A stretch of DNA of 41,596 nucleotides. Origin: Aestuariibius violaceus. GTDB taxonomy: Bacteria; Pseudomonadota; Alphaproteobacteria; Rhodobacterales; Rhodobacteraceae. The position numbers and the translations under genes were made by a program. This document shows, piece after piece, positions 15,743 to 23,643 of this stretch. Location of the stretch: assembly GCF_040779325.2 (NCBI RefSeq), contig NZ_JBFONT020000014.1:1-41596 (forward strand). The letters are read 5' to 3'. Numbering within the stretch: the first letter of the stretch is position 1; every line of letters starts with the position of its first letter. Under the pieces are notes generated by a model. The model ran no database searches. It saw nothing but the letters and a program-made list of their open reading frames with translations, and was not told the DNA's origin.

Positions 15743-16171
15743 ATGAGCCTGAAATACCTACACACCATGGTCCGCGTCAAAGACCTGGAAAAGTCGATGG
15801 CATTCTACGAACTGCTCGGCCTGAGAGAGACCAAGCGCATGGACAACGAAGGCGGCCGTTTCACGCTCGTCTTCATGGCACCCACGGGTCAGGAGGAGTG
15901 CCCGGTCGAGCTCACCTACAACTGGGACGGTGACGACGCCCTGCCCGACGACAGCCGCCATTTCGGCCACCTCGCCTACCGGGTCGACGACATCTACGAC
16001 ATGTGCGCCAAGCTGCAGGAGGCCGGCGTGACCATCAACCGGCCCCCGCGCGACGGGCACATGGCCTTCGTCCGTTCGCCCGATAACATCTCGATCGAGC
16101 TTCTTCAGGCAGGCGACGCCTTGCCCCCGAAAGAGCCTTGGGCCAGCATGGAAAGCACAGGTCACTGGTAA
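15743..16171 (+). CDS. gloA: Lactoylglutathione lyase (glyoxalase I)
   Basis: A 142-residue VOC enzyme that turns the hemithioacetal of methylglyoxal and glutathione into S-lactoylglutathione. The four metal ligands expected of GloA are visible: His7 (KYLHTMVRV), Glu56 (PVELTYN), His76 (FGHLAYRV) and Glu119 (SIELLQ). The GRFTLVFMAP and ELTYNWD segments are typical, and the length fits the short Ni/Zn bacterial type. It is preceded by the weak ribosome site GAAGGAATAGCTC and is transcribed away from thyX. Confidence 0.93.
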   Translation: MSLKYLHTMVRVKDLEKSMAFYELLGLRETKRMDNEGGRFTLVFMAPTGQEECPVELTYNWDGDDALPDDSRHFGHLAYRVDDIYDMCAKLQEAGVTINRPPRDGHMAFVRSPDNISIELLQAGDALPPKEPWASMESTGHW

Positions 16172-16233
16172 AGACTTAAGTGTTGGTCGGGACTGGGTTT
16201 TAGTACAACACGTGTATTGGTAGGAACCCGCTC

Positions 16234-16983
16234 ATGATTGATCAGGGACGGTTGTTCGGCCTCTGCGCAAGCGCACTTGCCTGCCTTGGCCTCGCGGCGC
16301 CACAGCAGGCAGGTGCAGCGGAATGCCGCCAGGCATTGGCGCTGGCGCTCGATGTGTCGGGATCCGTCGACCTGGCGGAGTACCGTTTGCAGCGCGACGG
16401 GCTTGCCGCCGCCCTTGCGGCCCCTGCGGTGCGGGCAGCCCTTCTTTCCGATACCGCGGCGCCGGTCCGGATCGCAGTCTACGAATGGTCCGGCCAGGAC
16501 AACCAGCGCATCCTCTCGCCCTTTACCGAGATCGTGGACGATGCCGCGCTTGACGCGCTGATCGCCCGGATCGAGGGAACCGAGCGGCGCCCGGCCGATC
16601 CCGCAACCGCGCTCGGCGTCGCCATGCAATACGGCGCGTTTCTGCTGGCTGCCCAGCCCTGCTGGGTCCGCACGCTCGATGTCTCGGGCGACGGCAAGGC
16701 CAATACCGGCCCCCTGCCGCAATCCCTGAACCTGCCGGCCGATATCACCGTCAATGCGCTCGTGATCTCCGACCCGCCCGATCCGAACGGGCGGATGGCG
16801 GTCACCCGCGGCGGTCTGATCACGTATTTCGAGGATGCCGTTATCCGCGGTCCCGGCGCCTTCGCCGAGGTGGCCGCCGGTTTCGCCGATTACGAGCGGG
16901 CGATGACCCGCAAGCTGCTGCGCGAGATCGAAAGCATCGCCATCGGCGCGGTCGAAACAGAGGATGACGGCGCCCCGTCGTGA
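16234..16983 (+). CDS. DUF1194 secreted von Willebrand A-like protein
   Basis: A 249-residue protein with a signal peptide (residues 1-29, hydrophobic LCASALACLGLAAPQQAGAA). The mature domain starts with ALALDVSGSVDLAEY, whose DxSxS is the MIDAS metal site of vWA folds, followed by VRIAVYEWSGQ, the conserved Thr region DPATALGVAM, TLDVSGDGKAN and a C-terminal FADYERAMTRKLLREI. This is the DUF1194 family, common in alphaproteobacteria and of unknown function. Periplasmic or surface location and metal-dependent protein binding are inferred. The last 20 bases before the MarR gene's stop separate the two convergent genes. An ACACGTGT palindrome (16207-16214) lies 20 bp upstream of the start. Confidence 0.88.
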   Translation: MIDQGRLFGLCASALACLGLAAPQQAGAAECRQALALALDVSGSVDLAEYRLQRDGLAAALAAPAVRAALLSDTAAPVRIAVYEWSGQDNQRILSPFTEIVDDAALDALIARIEGTERRPADPATALGVAMQYGAFLLAAQPCWVRTLDVSGDGKANTGPLPQSLNLPADITVNALVISDPPDPNGRMAVTRGGLITYFEDAVIRGPGAFAEVAAGFADYERAMTRKLLREIESIAIGAVETEDDGAPS

Positions 16984-17002
16984 CCGCCCGCCGACAGCAA
17001 GC

Positions 17003-17512
17003 TCAATAGATGTACCGGATCTGATCCGTCCAGTACCGCTCTACCCGGCGCAGCGCCCCGGTGATCGTATCCATGCCCTCGACCCCCAGAACGCCATTGT
17101 CCTGCAGCCCGCTCGCGTGGTTCTCGAACAGCTTGCTGACAACATCATGGATCATTCGGCCCTTGCCCGTCAGGCGCACGCGGACCGACCGGCGGTCGAT
17201 CTCGCACCGCTGGTGGTGCATATACCCCGCCTCGACCAGCTTCTTGAGATTGTAGCTTACGTTGCTGCCCTGGTAGTAGCCGCGCGTCTTCAGCTCGCCC
17301 GCCGTCACCTCGTTGTCGCCGATATTGAACAGAAGCAATGCCTGAACCGCGTTGATCTCCAGAATACCCAGCCGTTCGAATTCGTCCTTGATCACGTCGA
17401 GCAACAGCCGGTGCAGACGTTCCACAAGCGCCAGTGATTCAAGATAGCTCGTCATGAAACCGGCCTTGTGGCCAGGCTCTGCGCCGAATTCCAGATCGGT
17501 ATGCACCGTCAT
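17003..17512 (-). CDS. MarR-family winged-helix regulator, LdtR-like
   Basis: A 169-residue MarR regulator. The region from ESLALVERLHRLLLDVIKDE leads to the winged helix with ALLLFNIGDNEVTAGELKTR and YYQGSNVSYNLKKLVEAGYM (recognition helix), then RRSVRVRLTGKG (wing). This closely resembles LdtR of Rhizobiales, which controls an L,D-transpeptidase and osmotic stress genes (from memory). Upstream in-frame ATGs at 17527 and 17569 exist; 17512 is chosen because GGAG sits six bases ahead of it. It is convergent with the DUF1194 gene. The target genes are not evident here. Confidence 0.85.
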   Translation of the reverse strand: MTVHTDLEFGAEPGHKAGFMTSYLESLALVERLHRLLLDVIKDEFERLGILEINAVQALLLFNIGDNEVTAGELKTRGYYQGSNVSYNLKKLVEAGYMHHQRCEIDRRSVRVRLTGKGRMIHDVVSKLFENHASGLQDNGVLGVEGMDTITGALRRVERYWTDQIRYIY

Positions 17513-17594
17513 CGTCGTCTCCGTCATCCATTCGTCTGGGCGACAGGGATGACGCAGATTTCCTGACAATCGGTTAAACCGGCCTCAAAACCAT

Positions 17595-17864
17595 CTAAAA
17601 GTCGACAGATCTCGCGATATGGGCGCGGATATCCCCCACGATTGCCGCATGGTCCGCGGGCGCCTCTTCCTGGCCGCTGACCCAGCGGTAAAGGTCCTGA
17701 TCATTCTCCGACAAGAGCGCCTCGTACCGGTCGAGCGCCCCTGCATCCAGCCCCGCCAAATGGGCCTCGGAATAGGCCGAGAGGATCACGTCCATCTCCT
17801 TGATCCCCCGGCGGATCGACCGCATCCGCAGGCGCCGCAGTCGGATTTCTGGCGCCTCGCTCAC
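17595..17864 (-). CDS. sdhE: Succinate dehydrogenase assembly factor SdhE (flavinator)
   Basis: An 89-residue SdhE/Sdh5 (DUF339) protein that promotes covalent FAD attachment to SdhA. The signature RGxxE is RGIKE at residues 19-23, following RLRRLRMRSIRRG. The later YEALLSENDQDLYRWVSG is the second family block. The start overlaps the XRE gene's stop in an ATGA, so the regulator and SdhE are co-translated. The sdh operon itself is not in the window. Confidence 0.93.
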   Translation of the reverse strand: MSEAPEIRLRRLRMRSIRRGIKEMDVILSAYSEAHLAGLDAGALDRYEALLSENDQDLYRWVSGQEEAPADHAAIVGDIRAHIARSVDF

Positions 17865-18244
17865 GACAGCTCCACCAGCCGCTTGCGCAGGCGCTTTTCC
17901 AGCACCGCCAAGCGCTTACCGGTGCTTTCCAGTCCCGTCCGCAGATCGCGCATCTCGGCCAGCATCTTCTGCAGATCCGGATCGGCCTCCGCCGTCTCGG
18001 GCTCTGCGATGCCGTCTCCGTCTCCGGTCAGAAGCCAGCTCAGCGACACGCCCAGGATGCCAGACAGCATCTGCAGCTTGTTGGCCCGCGGCTCGTTCAG
18101 ATCCTCTTCCCAGTTCCGAAGAGTGTTGACCTTGATACCCAGCCGCTTGGCCAGGTCCGGCGGCTCCAGCCCCGCCGCCTCGCGCGCGCCCGCGATCCGG
18201 TCGCCCAGGGTTGCCGTCTCCGCTCCGTACCAGCCATCGGTCAT
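17861..18244 (-). CDS. XRE-type HTH regulator with a coiled-coil tail
   Basis: A 127-residue protein. Residues 11-65 are a Cro/CI helix-turn-helix (LGDRIAGAREAAGLEPPDLA, KRLGIKVNTLRNWEEDLNEP) with the extension ILGVSLSWLLTG. Residues about 88-125 (LQKMLAEMRDLRTGLESTGK, RLAVLEKRLRKRL) look like a coiled coil, probably for dimerisation. The frame is open through the opposite strand's aminotransferase gene, but the ATG at 18244 has GAGGTGGGC before it. It is divergent from aspartate aminotransferase (75 bp apart) and coupled to sdhE. Targets are unknown; control of the shared promoter region is plausible. Confidence 0.85.
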   Translation of the reverse strand: MTDGWYGAETATLGDRIAGAREAAGLEPPDLAKRLGIKVNTLRNWEEDLNEPRANKLQMLSGILGVSLSWLLTGDGDGIAEPETAEADPDLQKMLAEMRDLRTGLESTGKRLAVLEKRLRKRLVELS

Positions 18245-18319
18245 GCCCACCTCGCCTTGCGTGTAAAATCGCCTGCCCGTATGACAGCCGTATTGCCTGA
18301 ATCCAACCGGGGGGCTCCG

Positions 18320-19522
18320 ATGTCTTTCCTCTCTGCGACGCTCGATCGCGTGCAACCGTCGGCCACCATCGCCGTCACCAACAAGGCACGCGAACTCAAG
18401 GCCGCCGGCCGCGACGTCATCGGCCTCGGCGCCGGAGAGCCCGATTTCGACACGCCGGACAACATCAAGGAGGCCGCGAAGGCCGCCATCGATGCGGGCA
18501 AGACCAAATACACCGCCGTCGACGGCATCCCCGAGCTGAAAGAGGCGATCTGCGCCAAGTTCAAGCGCGACAACGGGCTGGACTACGCGCCCGCCCAGAT
18601 CTCGGTCGGAACCGGCGGCAAGCAGATCCTCTACAACGCCCTGATGGCCACTCTGAACCCCGGCGACGAAGTGGTGATCCCCGCCCCCTACTGGGTCAGC
18701 TATCCGGATATGGTCAAACTCGCTGGCGGCACGCCCGTCTTCATAGAGGCGGGCGTCGATCAGAACTTCAAGATCACGCCCGACCAGCTTGATGCGGCAA
18801 TCACCGACAAGACCAAGTGGATGATCTTCAACTCCCCCTCCAACCCCACGGGCGCGGGCTACACCGCAGATGAAGTCAAGGGCCTGACGGACGTGCTGCT
18901 CAAGCATCCCCAGGTCTGGGTGATGACCGACGACATGTACGAGCACCTGACCTACGACAACTACGTCTTCGCCACCCCCGCCCAGGTCGAACCACAGCTC
19001 ACCGAGCGGACGCTGACCTGCAACGGGGTCTCCAAGGCCTATGCGATGACCGGCTGGCGCATCGGCTATGCGGGCGGGCCGGAAAAGCTCATCGCGGCGA
19101 TGCGCAAGATCCAGTCGCAATCGACCTCCAACCCCTGCTCCATCTCGCAATGGGCGGCGGTCGAGGCCTTGAACGGCACGCAGGACTTCATCCCCGAGAA
19201 CAACCGCACCTTCAAACGCCGGCGGGACCTCGTCCTCAAGATGCTGCGCGAGATCGACGGGATGACCTGCCCGACGCCGGAAGGCGCCTTCTACGTCTAC
19301 CCGTCGATCCACGGCCTGATCGGCAAGACCTCCGCCGCGGGCACCCTGATCGACAGCGACGAGGCCTTCGCGACGGCGCTGCTCGAGGAGAAAGGCGTGG
19401 CCGTCGTCTTCGGGGCGGCCTTCGGCCTCTCGCCCGCCTTCCGCATCAGCTACGCCACCTCCGACGAGGCGCTGAAAGAGGCCTGCACCCGCATCCAGGA
19501 GTTCTGCGCAAACCTGACATGA
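18320..19522 (+). CDS. Aspartate aminotransferase, class I subgroup Ib
   Basis: A 400-residue PLP enzyme moving amino groups between aspartate and 2-oxoglutarate. GLGAGEPDFDTPDNIKEAA, FNSPSNPTGAGY, the PLP lysine Lys239 in NGVSKAYAMTGWRIGYAGG, and the C-terminal FRISYATSDEAL are as in alphaproteobacterial AatA/AspC, some of which also accept prephenate. The ATG at 18320 has a GGGGGGC purine-rich stretch upstream; a longer frame to 18257 lacks support and would overlap the divergent promoter. It stands alone. Confidence 0.93.
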   Translation: MSFLSATLDRVQPSATIAVTNKARELKAAGRDVIGLGAGEPDFDTPDNIKEAAKAAIDAGKTKYTAVDGIPELKEAICAKFKRDNGLDYAPAQISVGTGGKQILYNALMATLNPGDEVVIPAPYWVSYPDMVKLAGGTPVFIEAGVDQNFKITPDQLDAAITDKTKWMIFNSPSNPTGAGYTADEVKGLTDVLLKHPQVWVMTDDMYEHLTYDNYVFATPAQVEPQLTERTLTCNGVSKAYAMTGWRIGYAGGPEKLIAAMRKIQSQSTSNPCSISQWAAVEALNGTQDFIPENNRTFKRRRDLVLKMLREIDGMTCPTPEGAFYVYPSIHGLIGKTSAAGTLIDSDEAFATALLEEKGVAVVFGAAFGLSPAFRISYATSDEALKEACTRIQEFCANLT

Positions 19523-19613
19523 TTTAAAGAGCGACCAGCCGCCATATTCTCGTAGAGGTGGCGGCGGTCTCACGCCACTGTTAGGACGGTCGGGAACTAC
19601 CCAAGGTCTACCA

Positions 19614-20018
19614 ATGTCCAGCGATCTGCCTCCCTACTACTTCCGCGTCCGCGAAAACGGCGCCGCTGTGTTCCGCGTCGACACCCAGAACCGCCAGAGG
19701 CGGATCGAGATGGACCAGATCGCGGTCGTCAACATCCGCAACGGCGACGTCAAACCCCAAGGCGACCGCACCCTAACGGACGAGGACAAGGCCGAGATCG
19801 ACCGCTGGATGACGGCCCGCCGCGAGGTGATTGCCCAGCGCGACATCGACGACATCCTCCGCGCCGTCGACTACCTGAACCTCACCACCCAATGGGCCCA
19901 GTCCAAGGCCACCGACACACAGCTGGAAGAGGTCACCGACGCTCTCCTGATGGCCATGCACGACCTCCGCTCCGTCCTCGTCCGCAAAAAGGCCGACCGG
20001 CTGCAGAAGGGCGATTGA
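19614..20018 (+). CDS. Conserved hypothetical protein
   Basis: A 134-residue soluble protein that I recognise only as a conserved Rhodobacteraceae hypothetical. The N-terminal part (YYFRVRENGAAVFRVDTQNR then RRIEMDQIAVVNIRNGDVKP) is beta-rich, and the C-terminal part is helical and charged (WMTARREVIAQRDIDDILRA, LEEVTDALLMAMHDLRSVLV). No signal peptide or membrane helix. The ribosome site is weak. It follows the aminotransferase by 91 bp on the same strand, with no clear terminator between. No function is assigned. Confidence 0.75.
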   Translation: MSSDLPPYYFRVRENGAAVFRVDTQNRQRRIEMDQIAVVNIRNGDVKPQGDRTLTDEDKAEIDRWMTARREVIAQRDIDDILRAVDYLNLTTQWAQSKATDTQLEEVTDALLMAMHDLRSVLVRKKADRLQKGD

Positions 20019-20169
20019 GCGCGCTCCGCCCCCGGACCGGCACAGCTGAACAGGGACGTCCGAGAACCGCACGTCTAACGCCGATGCTTATGGATCAGTA
20101 ATCGTCGGCAAGCGCACAGGTCGGCTTCAGGCGCCAAACTGCAGGATGCCGCGAGCATCCGGCTGACCG

Positions 20170-20754
20170 CTATCGGCTGATGAGTGCCTCGACAGCCTTC
20201 TGCAGCTCGACCTTCGATCGTCCTGCACGTGCCTCTGAAGACAGGCCGCGCATGGCGAGAATGACAGCATTTGCACTGGCCTCGGCATCCCGTGCGCCAA
20301 GAGACGTGAATTTTTCGGTCAGAAACCTGCGCGTCTGATCCACCAACACTTTTGCAGCTTGCCGCGCTTCGTTGTCGGCACTCCCATAGGCGGTTTCCAA
20401 AGCCAGACAGCCTCGCCGATCGGGATCGTCGGTGTAGATGTCCGCTGATGTCGAAAGCACCTTGCGTGTCAGATCGGCAGGCGTCTGCGATCGTGCGGCT
20501 TCCTCGGGGACAAAGGACGCAAACGGACCGCTCGCGTAGCGTTCGAGAGCTGCCTCGAAGAGGCCCGCCTTGCTGCCGAAGACGCGATATAGCGCCGGCT
20601 GGCGGACACCAAGCGCATCGCAAAGTGCCGCGACCCCAAGCTGGTCATATCCGTCACGGTGAAACAGGCGCTCGGCGATGGCTGCGCCTTCCCCCCTGCC
20701 GAGGCGCGCCGGGCGACCTCGGCTTCTTTTTGTATCGCTCGATATGTTTTTCAT
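20170..20754 (-). CDS. TetR-family regulator
   Basis: A 194-residue TetR repressor. The N-terminal HTH runs through RGRPARLGRGEGAAIAERLF, FHRDGYDQLGVAALCDALGV and RQPALYRVFGSKAGLFEAAL. The C-terminal domain (LSTSADIYTDDPDRRGCLAL, ETAYGSADNEARQAAKVLVD) resembles the AcrR/YcdC-type group that carries a CLA/GC motif. A GTG at 20769 is also in frame, but the ATG at 20754 is preferred. It is divergent from the ABM-GST pair, and two palindromes with GTATCG arms flank its start, so self-control and control of that pair are likely. The ligand is unknown, perhaps an electrophile, judging from the GST partner. Confidence 0.87.
   Translation of the reverse strand: MKNISSDTKRSRGRPARLGRGEGAAIAERLFHRDGYDQLGVAALCDALGVRQPALYRVFGSKAGLFEAALERYASGPFASFVPEEAARSQTPADLTRKVLSTSADIYTDDPDRRGCLALETAYGSADNEARQAAKVLVDQTRRFLTEKFTSLGARDAEASANAVILAMRGLSSEARAGRSKVELQKAVEALISR
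20732..20745. promoter_or_regulatory. TetR operator O1
   Basis: GTATCGCTCGATAT has GTATCG arms around a 2-base centre (11 of 12 arm bases fit). It lies inside the first codons of tetR and is the same motif as O2, 45 bp away centre to centre. Confidence 0.65.
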
Positions 20755-20790
20755 TGACAAGGAGCTCACAATTATCGTATCGAGCGATAC
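20754..20790 (+). promoter_or_regulatory. Promoter and TetR operator O2 for the ABM-GST genes
   Basis: A perfect -35 box TTGACA (20754-20759) overlaps the tetR start codon. The palindrome GTATCGAGCGATAC (20777-20790) has perfect 6-bp arms and covers the expected -10 position (TATCGA at 20778, 18-bp spacing). Binding there would block the promoter. On the other strand GATAAT (20776-20771) could serve as the tetR -10. Confidence 0.65.
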
Positions 20791-20842
20791 GTAAAGAGTT
20801 ATGGCCGTTCTGGCAAGCGCTCGAGACCGAAAGGATCAAACA

Positions 20843-21238
20843 ATGAAACGCCTTCTGACAGCGGTCGCCGTGGCCGCCCTCTCTTCTGCTGCCCTGGCGC
20901 AGGATACCACGATCACTACCGACCGCGACGGCGTGGTCTTCGTCAACCTCATGACCCCGGCAGAAGGTGTGACGCTGGATCAGCTCGCAGCTGAACTGAC
21001 CCGGGCGATGGAGACCGAAATCCGCTTCCAGCCCGGCTTTCGCGCCGCGTCGGTCCATGTCGCGCGCGACGGCAGCTATGTGCTGAACTACGCGCAGTGG
21101 GATAACACCGAAAGCGTTGATGCCGTGGTCGCGCTGGTTCAGGCGGGCGAATTACCTGAGCTGGCAGAGGCGTTCACGATATCCGCACCAGAGTTCCACC
21201 CCTATGACGTCGTATCTGTCACGCTTGCGGCGGAGTGA
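20843..21238 (+). CDS. Secreted antibiotic-biosynthesis-monooxygenase (ABM) fold protein
   Basis: A 131-residue protein with a signal peptide of 19-20 residues (MKRLLTAVAVAALSSAALAQ). The mature part is one ABM/dimeric ferredoxin-like domain: VVFVNLMTPAEGVTLDQLAA, FQPGFRAASVHVARDGSYVL, NYAQWDN and a C-terminal FHPYDVVSV. ABM domains act as cofactor-free monooxygenases or haem-linked enzymes; export to the periplasm is unusual for the family. It has an AAAGGAT ribosome site, is led by the TetR-controlled promoter, and is followed four bases later by the GST gene. Confidence 0.8.
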   Translation: MKRLLTAVAVAALSSAALAQDTTITTDRDGVVFVNLMTPAEGVTLDQLAAELTRAMETEIRFQPGFRAASVHVARDGSYVLNYAQWDNTESVDAVVALVQAGELPELAEAFTISAPEFHPYDVVSVTLAAE

Positions 21239-21242
21239 CCCG

Positions 21243-21920
21243 ATGATCCAACTTCACTTCCACCCCTCGCCGAACCCGATGAAAGTCCTCCTGATGTTGG
21301 AGGAAACCGGGCTCGATTACGAGATCACACCCGTCGACACCTTCAAGGGCGAACAACACCATACAGGTTTCACGGCAATCTCTCCCAACGCAAAGGTTCC
21401 GGTGATCGAGGACGATGGCACATTGATCTTCGACTCGAACGCAATCCTTCTGCACTTGGCCGACAAGACCGGTCAGTTTATCCCGCCGCCCGGAACGGAA
21501 AGGGCCGCGTTGCTGTCGTGGCTGTTCTTCGTGGCGACCGGTCTCTCGCCCTTCTCGGGGCAGGCGGTGCACTTCCTGCACATGTGCCCTGAAGACATTC
21601 CCTACGCGAAGAACCGCTATCTGAAGGAGGTGGAGCGGCACTACACAGTTATGGACAAACGCCTGAGCGAGGCCGAATGGCTGGCCGGGGCCGAGTATTC
21701 CATCGCCGACATGGCCGCCTGGGGGTGGCTCAACCTGTCATCTTACTTCTTCGGCGAGGCGGGGTTGTCGGCTTGGCCGAACCTTGCCCGGATGCATGCA
21801 AGGATATCAGAGCGTCCGTCGGCGGTCCGCGCGCTGGAGGTAAAGGATCAATTCGCCTTCAAGCAGGACTTGGATGCAGACGCCGCCCGTGCACTTTTCC
21901 CGCAAAACTATGCCGCATAG
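21243..21920 (+). CDS. Glutathione S-transferase family protein
   Basis: A 225-residue cytoplasmic GST. The N-terminal thioredoxin fold has the sequence FHPSPNPMKVLLMLEETGLD, then NAKVPVIEDDG (cis-Pro) and IFDSNAILLHLADK (the DSNAI gamma-glutamyl-binding site, usually ESxAI). The helical C-terminal domain includes AEWLAGAEYSIADMAAWGWL, the N-capping box. The Asn-containing N-terminus recalls YfcG/Ure2-like disulfide-bond oxidoreductases. It is co-transcribed with the ABM gene, gap four bases, under TetR control; detoxification of an electrophile is a fair inference. Confidence 0.9.
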   Translation: MIQLHFHPSPNPMKVLLMLEETGLDYEITPVDTFKGEQHHTGFTAISPNAKVPVIEDDGTLIFDSNAILLHLADKTGQFIPPPGTERAALLSWLFFVATGLSPFSGQAVHFLHMCPEDIPYAKNRYLKEVERHYTVMDKRLSEAEWLAGAEYSIADMAAWGWLNLSSYFFGEAGLSAWPNLARMHARISERPSAVRALEVKDQFAFKQDLDADAARALFPQNYAA

Positions 21921-22055
21921 TACTGCGCATCTATCGGAAGCGGGCATTCGATCCGGTGCAGCGAATGCCAACTTCGTCCCGCCGACACGCCCCTTGAACC
22001 GGCACCGGATGCCGTACCCGCAGTGAATGCCTCCTCTGACAGGCCGCGGCGCAGC

Positions 22056-22343
22056 ATGACCAAGGAGAACAAACTCCAACAGATGTATGTGTCGCCAAAA
22101 GCGCGCGGTTCCGGCGTCGCCCAAGCGCTGATGGAGGACGCCGAAAATCGTATCAGCACAGCGGGTCACCCCATGGCTTGGCTGGCTTGCGCTGTTGGTA
22201 ATGGTCCGGCCAGCCGCTTCGACGAAAAGTCGGGCTGGACCAACGCAGGTCGGCACGTCGTGGCGCTCGATACCTCGGACGGAGCGTTCCCATTGGAGGT
22301 ATGGCGTTTCGAGAAGCAGCTGAGCACGAGCAACGTCGGCTAG
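22056..22343 (+). pseudogene. GNAT acetyltransferase remnant lacking its N-terminal half
   Basis: The 95-codon frame begins at or just before the acetyl-CoA-binding motif A (KLQQMYVSPKARGSGVAQAL, in the RxxGxG/A pattern), followed by the rest of a GNAT domain ending FPLEVWRFEKQL. The 60-70 residues that normally precede motif A are missing, and no related frame is found in 21921-22055. It is therefore probably a decayed gene. No ribosome site of note was seen. Confidence 0.7.
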
Positions 22344-22561
22344 GCCGAAACGTCGGCGAAGTCGAGATCTTGCTTTAGGGCGAGCCGCTTTCGCGAGGCC
22401 AGCAATACTCCAACGAGGGCGGTGTACGCGCTGTTATCCCATACGTGCTCCCTACGATCTTTGACGTCTCCCAGAAAGGCTATGGCCAGGGCACAGGCCA
22501 ACTTCGAGAAACGGCCTTCAATCTAAATCTCGATCAGCAAGAGGCGTAAAACTTCCGTGGG

Positions 22562-22588
22562 TTGACCACCATCATTATCGCAGATAAT
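22562..22588 (+). promoter_or_regulatory. Promoter and palindromic operator of the Rrf2 gene
   Basis: A -35-like TTGACC (22562-22567) precedes the perfect palindrome ATTATC-GCA-GATAAT (22574-22588), whose right arm GATAAT doubles as a -10 box (15-bp spacing). It lies 29 bp before the rrf2-type start. Self-repression is inferred. Confidence 0.6.
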
Positions 22589-22616
22589 TTTTATCCACGA
22601 ATCAGGAGCGCATCAA

Positions 22617-23126
22617 GTGAAGCTAAGCGACGGTGTTGAACAGGCTATCCACTCGGTGGCGATGCTGGCGGGCTTATCGCCTGGGCAAGTCCTGTCGGCG
22701 GCAGCATTGGCGGAGTTCCATGGCGTGTCGTCCAGCTATCTGCTCAAGCATCTGCAAGCACTCTCGCGGGTCGGCATTCTCGGAACGGTTCCCGGCCCGA
22801 AGGGAGGCTACCACCTTGCCAAGCTGCCGGAAGACATCTCGCTCCTTGCTGTCATTCTGGCGGTCGAGGGACCGGAACCCGCATTTCGGTGCAAGGAGAT
22901 CCGCCGCAACGGTCCCGATCCGATGCCGGATAGCTACTTCACCGCCCCCTGCCAGATCAACGCGGCCATGCTGCGCGCCGAGAGGGCCTATCGCACCGAA
23001 CTGAGCAAAGTGACCATCGCCGATTTGCTGGAGCAGGTCATAAGGGACGATGACGGCACTCTTGCCGCGCGCAGTTGTGCCTTTCTCGAAGCCAATGTCC
23101 GCAGCTCAAATTCAACAAGACGCTAG
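22617..23126 (+). CDS. Rrf2-family regulator
   Basis: A 169-residue Rrf2 winged-helix protein. MKLSDGVEQAIHSVAMLAGL starts the domain, VSSSYLLKHLQALSRVGILG is the recognition helix, and VPGPKGGYHLAKLPEDISLL is the wing. Two cysteines (FRCKEIRRNG near residue 92 and APCQINAAM near 112) are present but not in the CX5CX7C arrangement of IscR, so iron-sulfur binding is doubtful; redox sensing by a thiol is possible. The start is GTG at 22617, with CAGGAG nine bases upstream. It is 14 bp before the AhpD-like gene and probably controls it. Confidence 0.87.
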   Translation: MKLSDGVEQAIHSVAMLAGLSPGQVLSAAALAEFHGVSSSYLLKHLQALSRVGILGTVPGPKGGYHLAKLPEDISLLAVILAVEGPEPAFRCKEIRRNGPDPMPDSYFTAPCQINAAMLRAERAYRTELSKVTIADLLEQVIRDDDGTLAARSCAFLEANVRSSNSTRR

Positions 23127-23140
23127 AAAGAGGAAAACCA

Positions 23141-23596
23141 ATGCAGCCCCGTTTCGACTATATGAAGGCATCACCGGAAGCGTTTCAGGCCGTTTGGGCG
23201 CTCGAGCAGTTCGTCTCCAAGAAGGCCGGCCTGGACAAACGGTTTCTGTACCTCGTGAAGATCCGTGCATCTCAGATCAACGGCTGTGCCTTCTGCATCG
23301 ACATGCACGTGAAGGAGGCCCGCTGGGAGGGGTTCGGCAACCAGTGGATCACACTGATTTCGGCCTGGCGGGAATCGCCCGTCTACGATGAGAAAGAGCG
23401 GGCGGTTCTGGCCTGGACGGATTCTCTGACCAATGTTGCGCAGACCGGCGCGTCGGATGGGGATTTCGAGCTTTTAAGGCCCCACTTCACCGATGAAGAG
23501 ATCACGAAGCTCACCGTCGCCATCGGCACGATCAACATCTGGAACCGTATCGCTCTTGGCTTCCGCTCGCAGCACGCTGTCGATCCGACGAACTGA
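23141..23596 (+). CDS. Carboxymuconolactone decarboxylase / AhpD-like protein
   Basis: A 151-residue all-helical protein of the CMD/AhpD superfamily. The catalytic CxxC is in NGCAFCIDMHVKEA (about residues 48-61), with the following His acting in the proton relay; the RASQINGCAFC start of this helix is typical. AVLAWTDSLTNVAQTGA and FTDEEITKLTVAIGTINIWN also match the alkylhydroperoxidase-core type. AGAGGAAAACCA precedes the ATG. It is coupled to the Rrf2 gene, fitting a thiol-dependent peroxidase under redox control; the exact substrate is unknown. Confidence 0.9.
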   Translation: MQPRFDYMKASPEAFQAVWALEQFVSKKAGLDKRFLYLVKIRASQINGCAFCIDMHVKEARWEGFGNQWITLISAWRESPVYDEKERAVLAWTDSLTNVAQTGASDGDFELLRPHFTDEEITKLTVAIGTINIWNRIALGFRSQHAVDPTN

Positions 23597-23643
23597 CCTG
23601 CTCGACAAACGGCCCACACATGACGACACGAAGAGATGACGAG

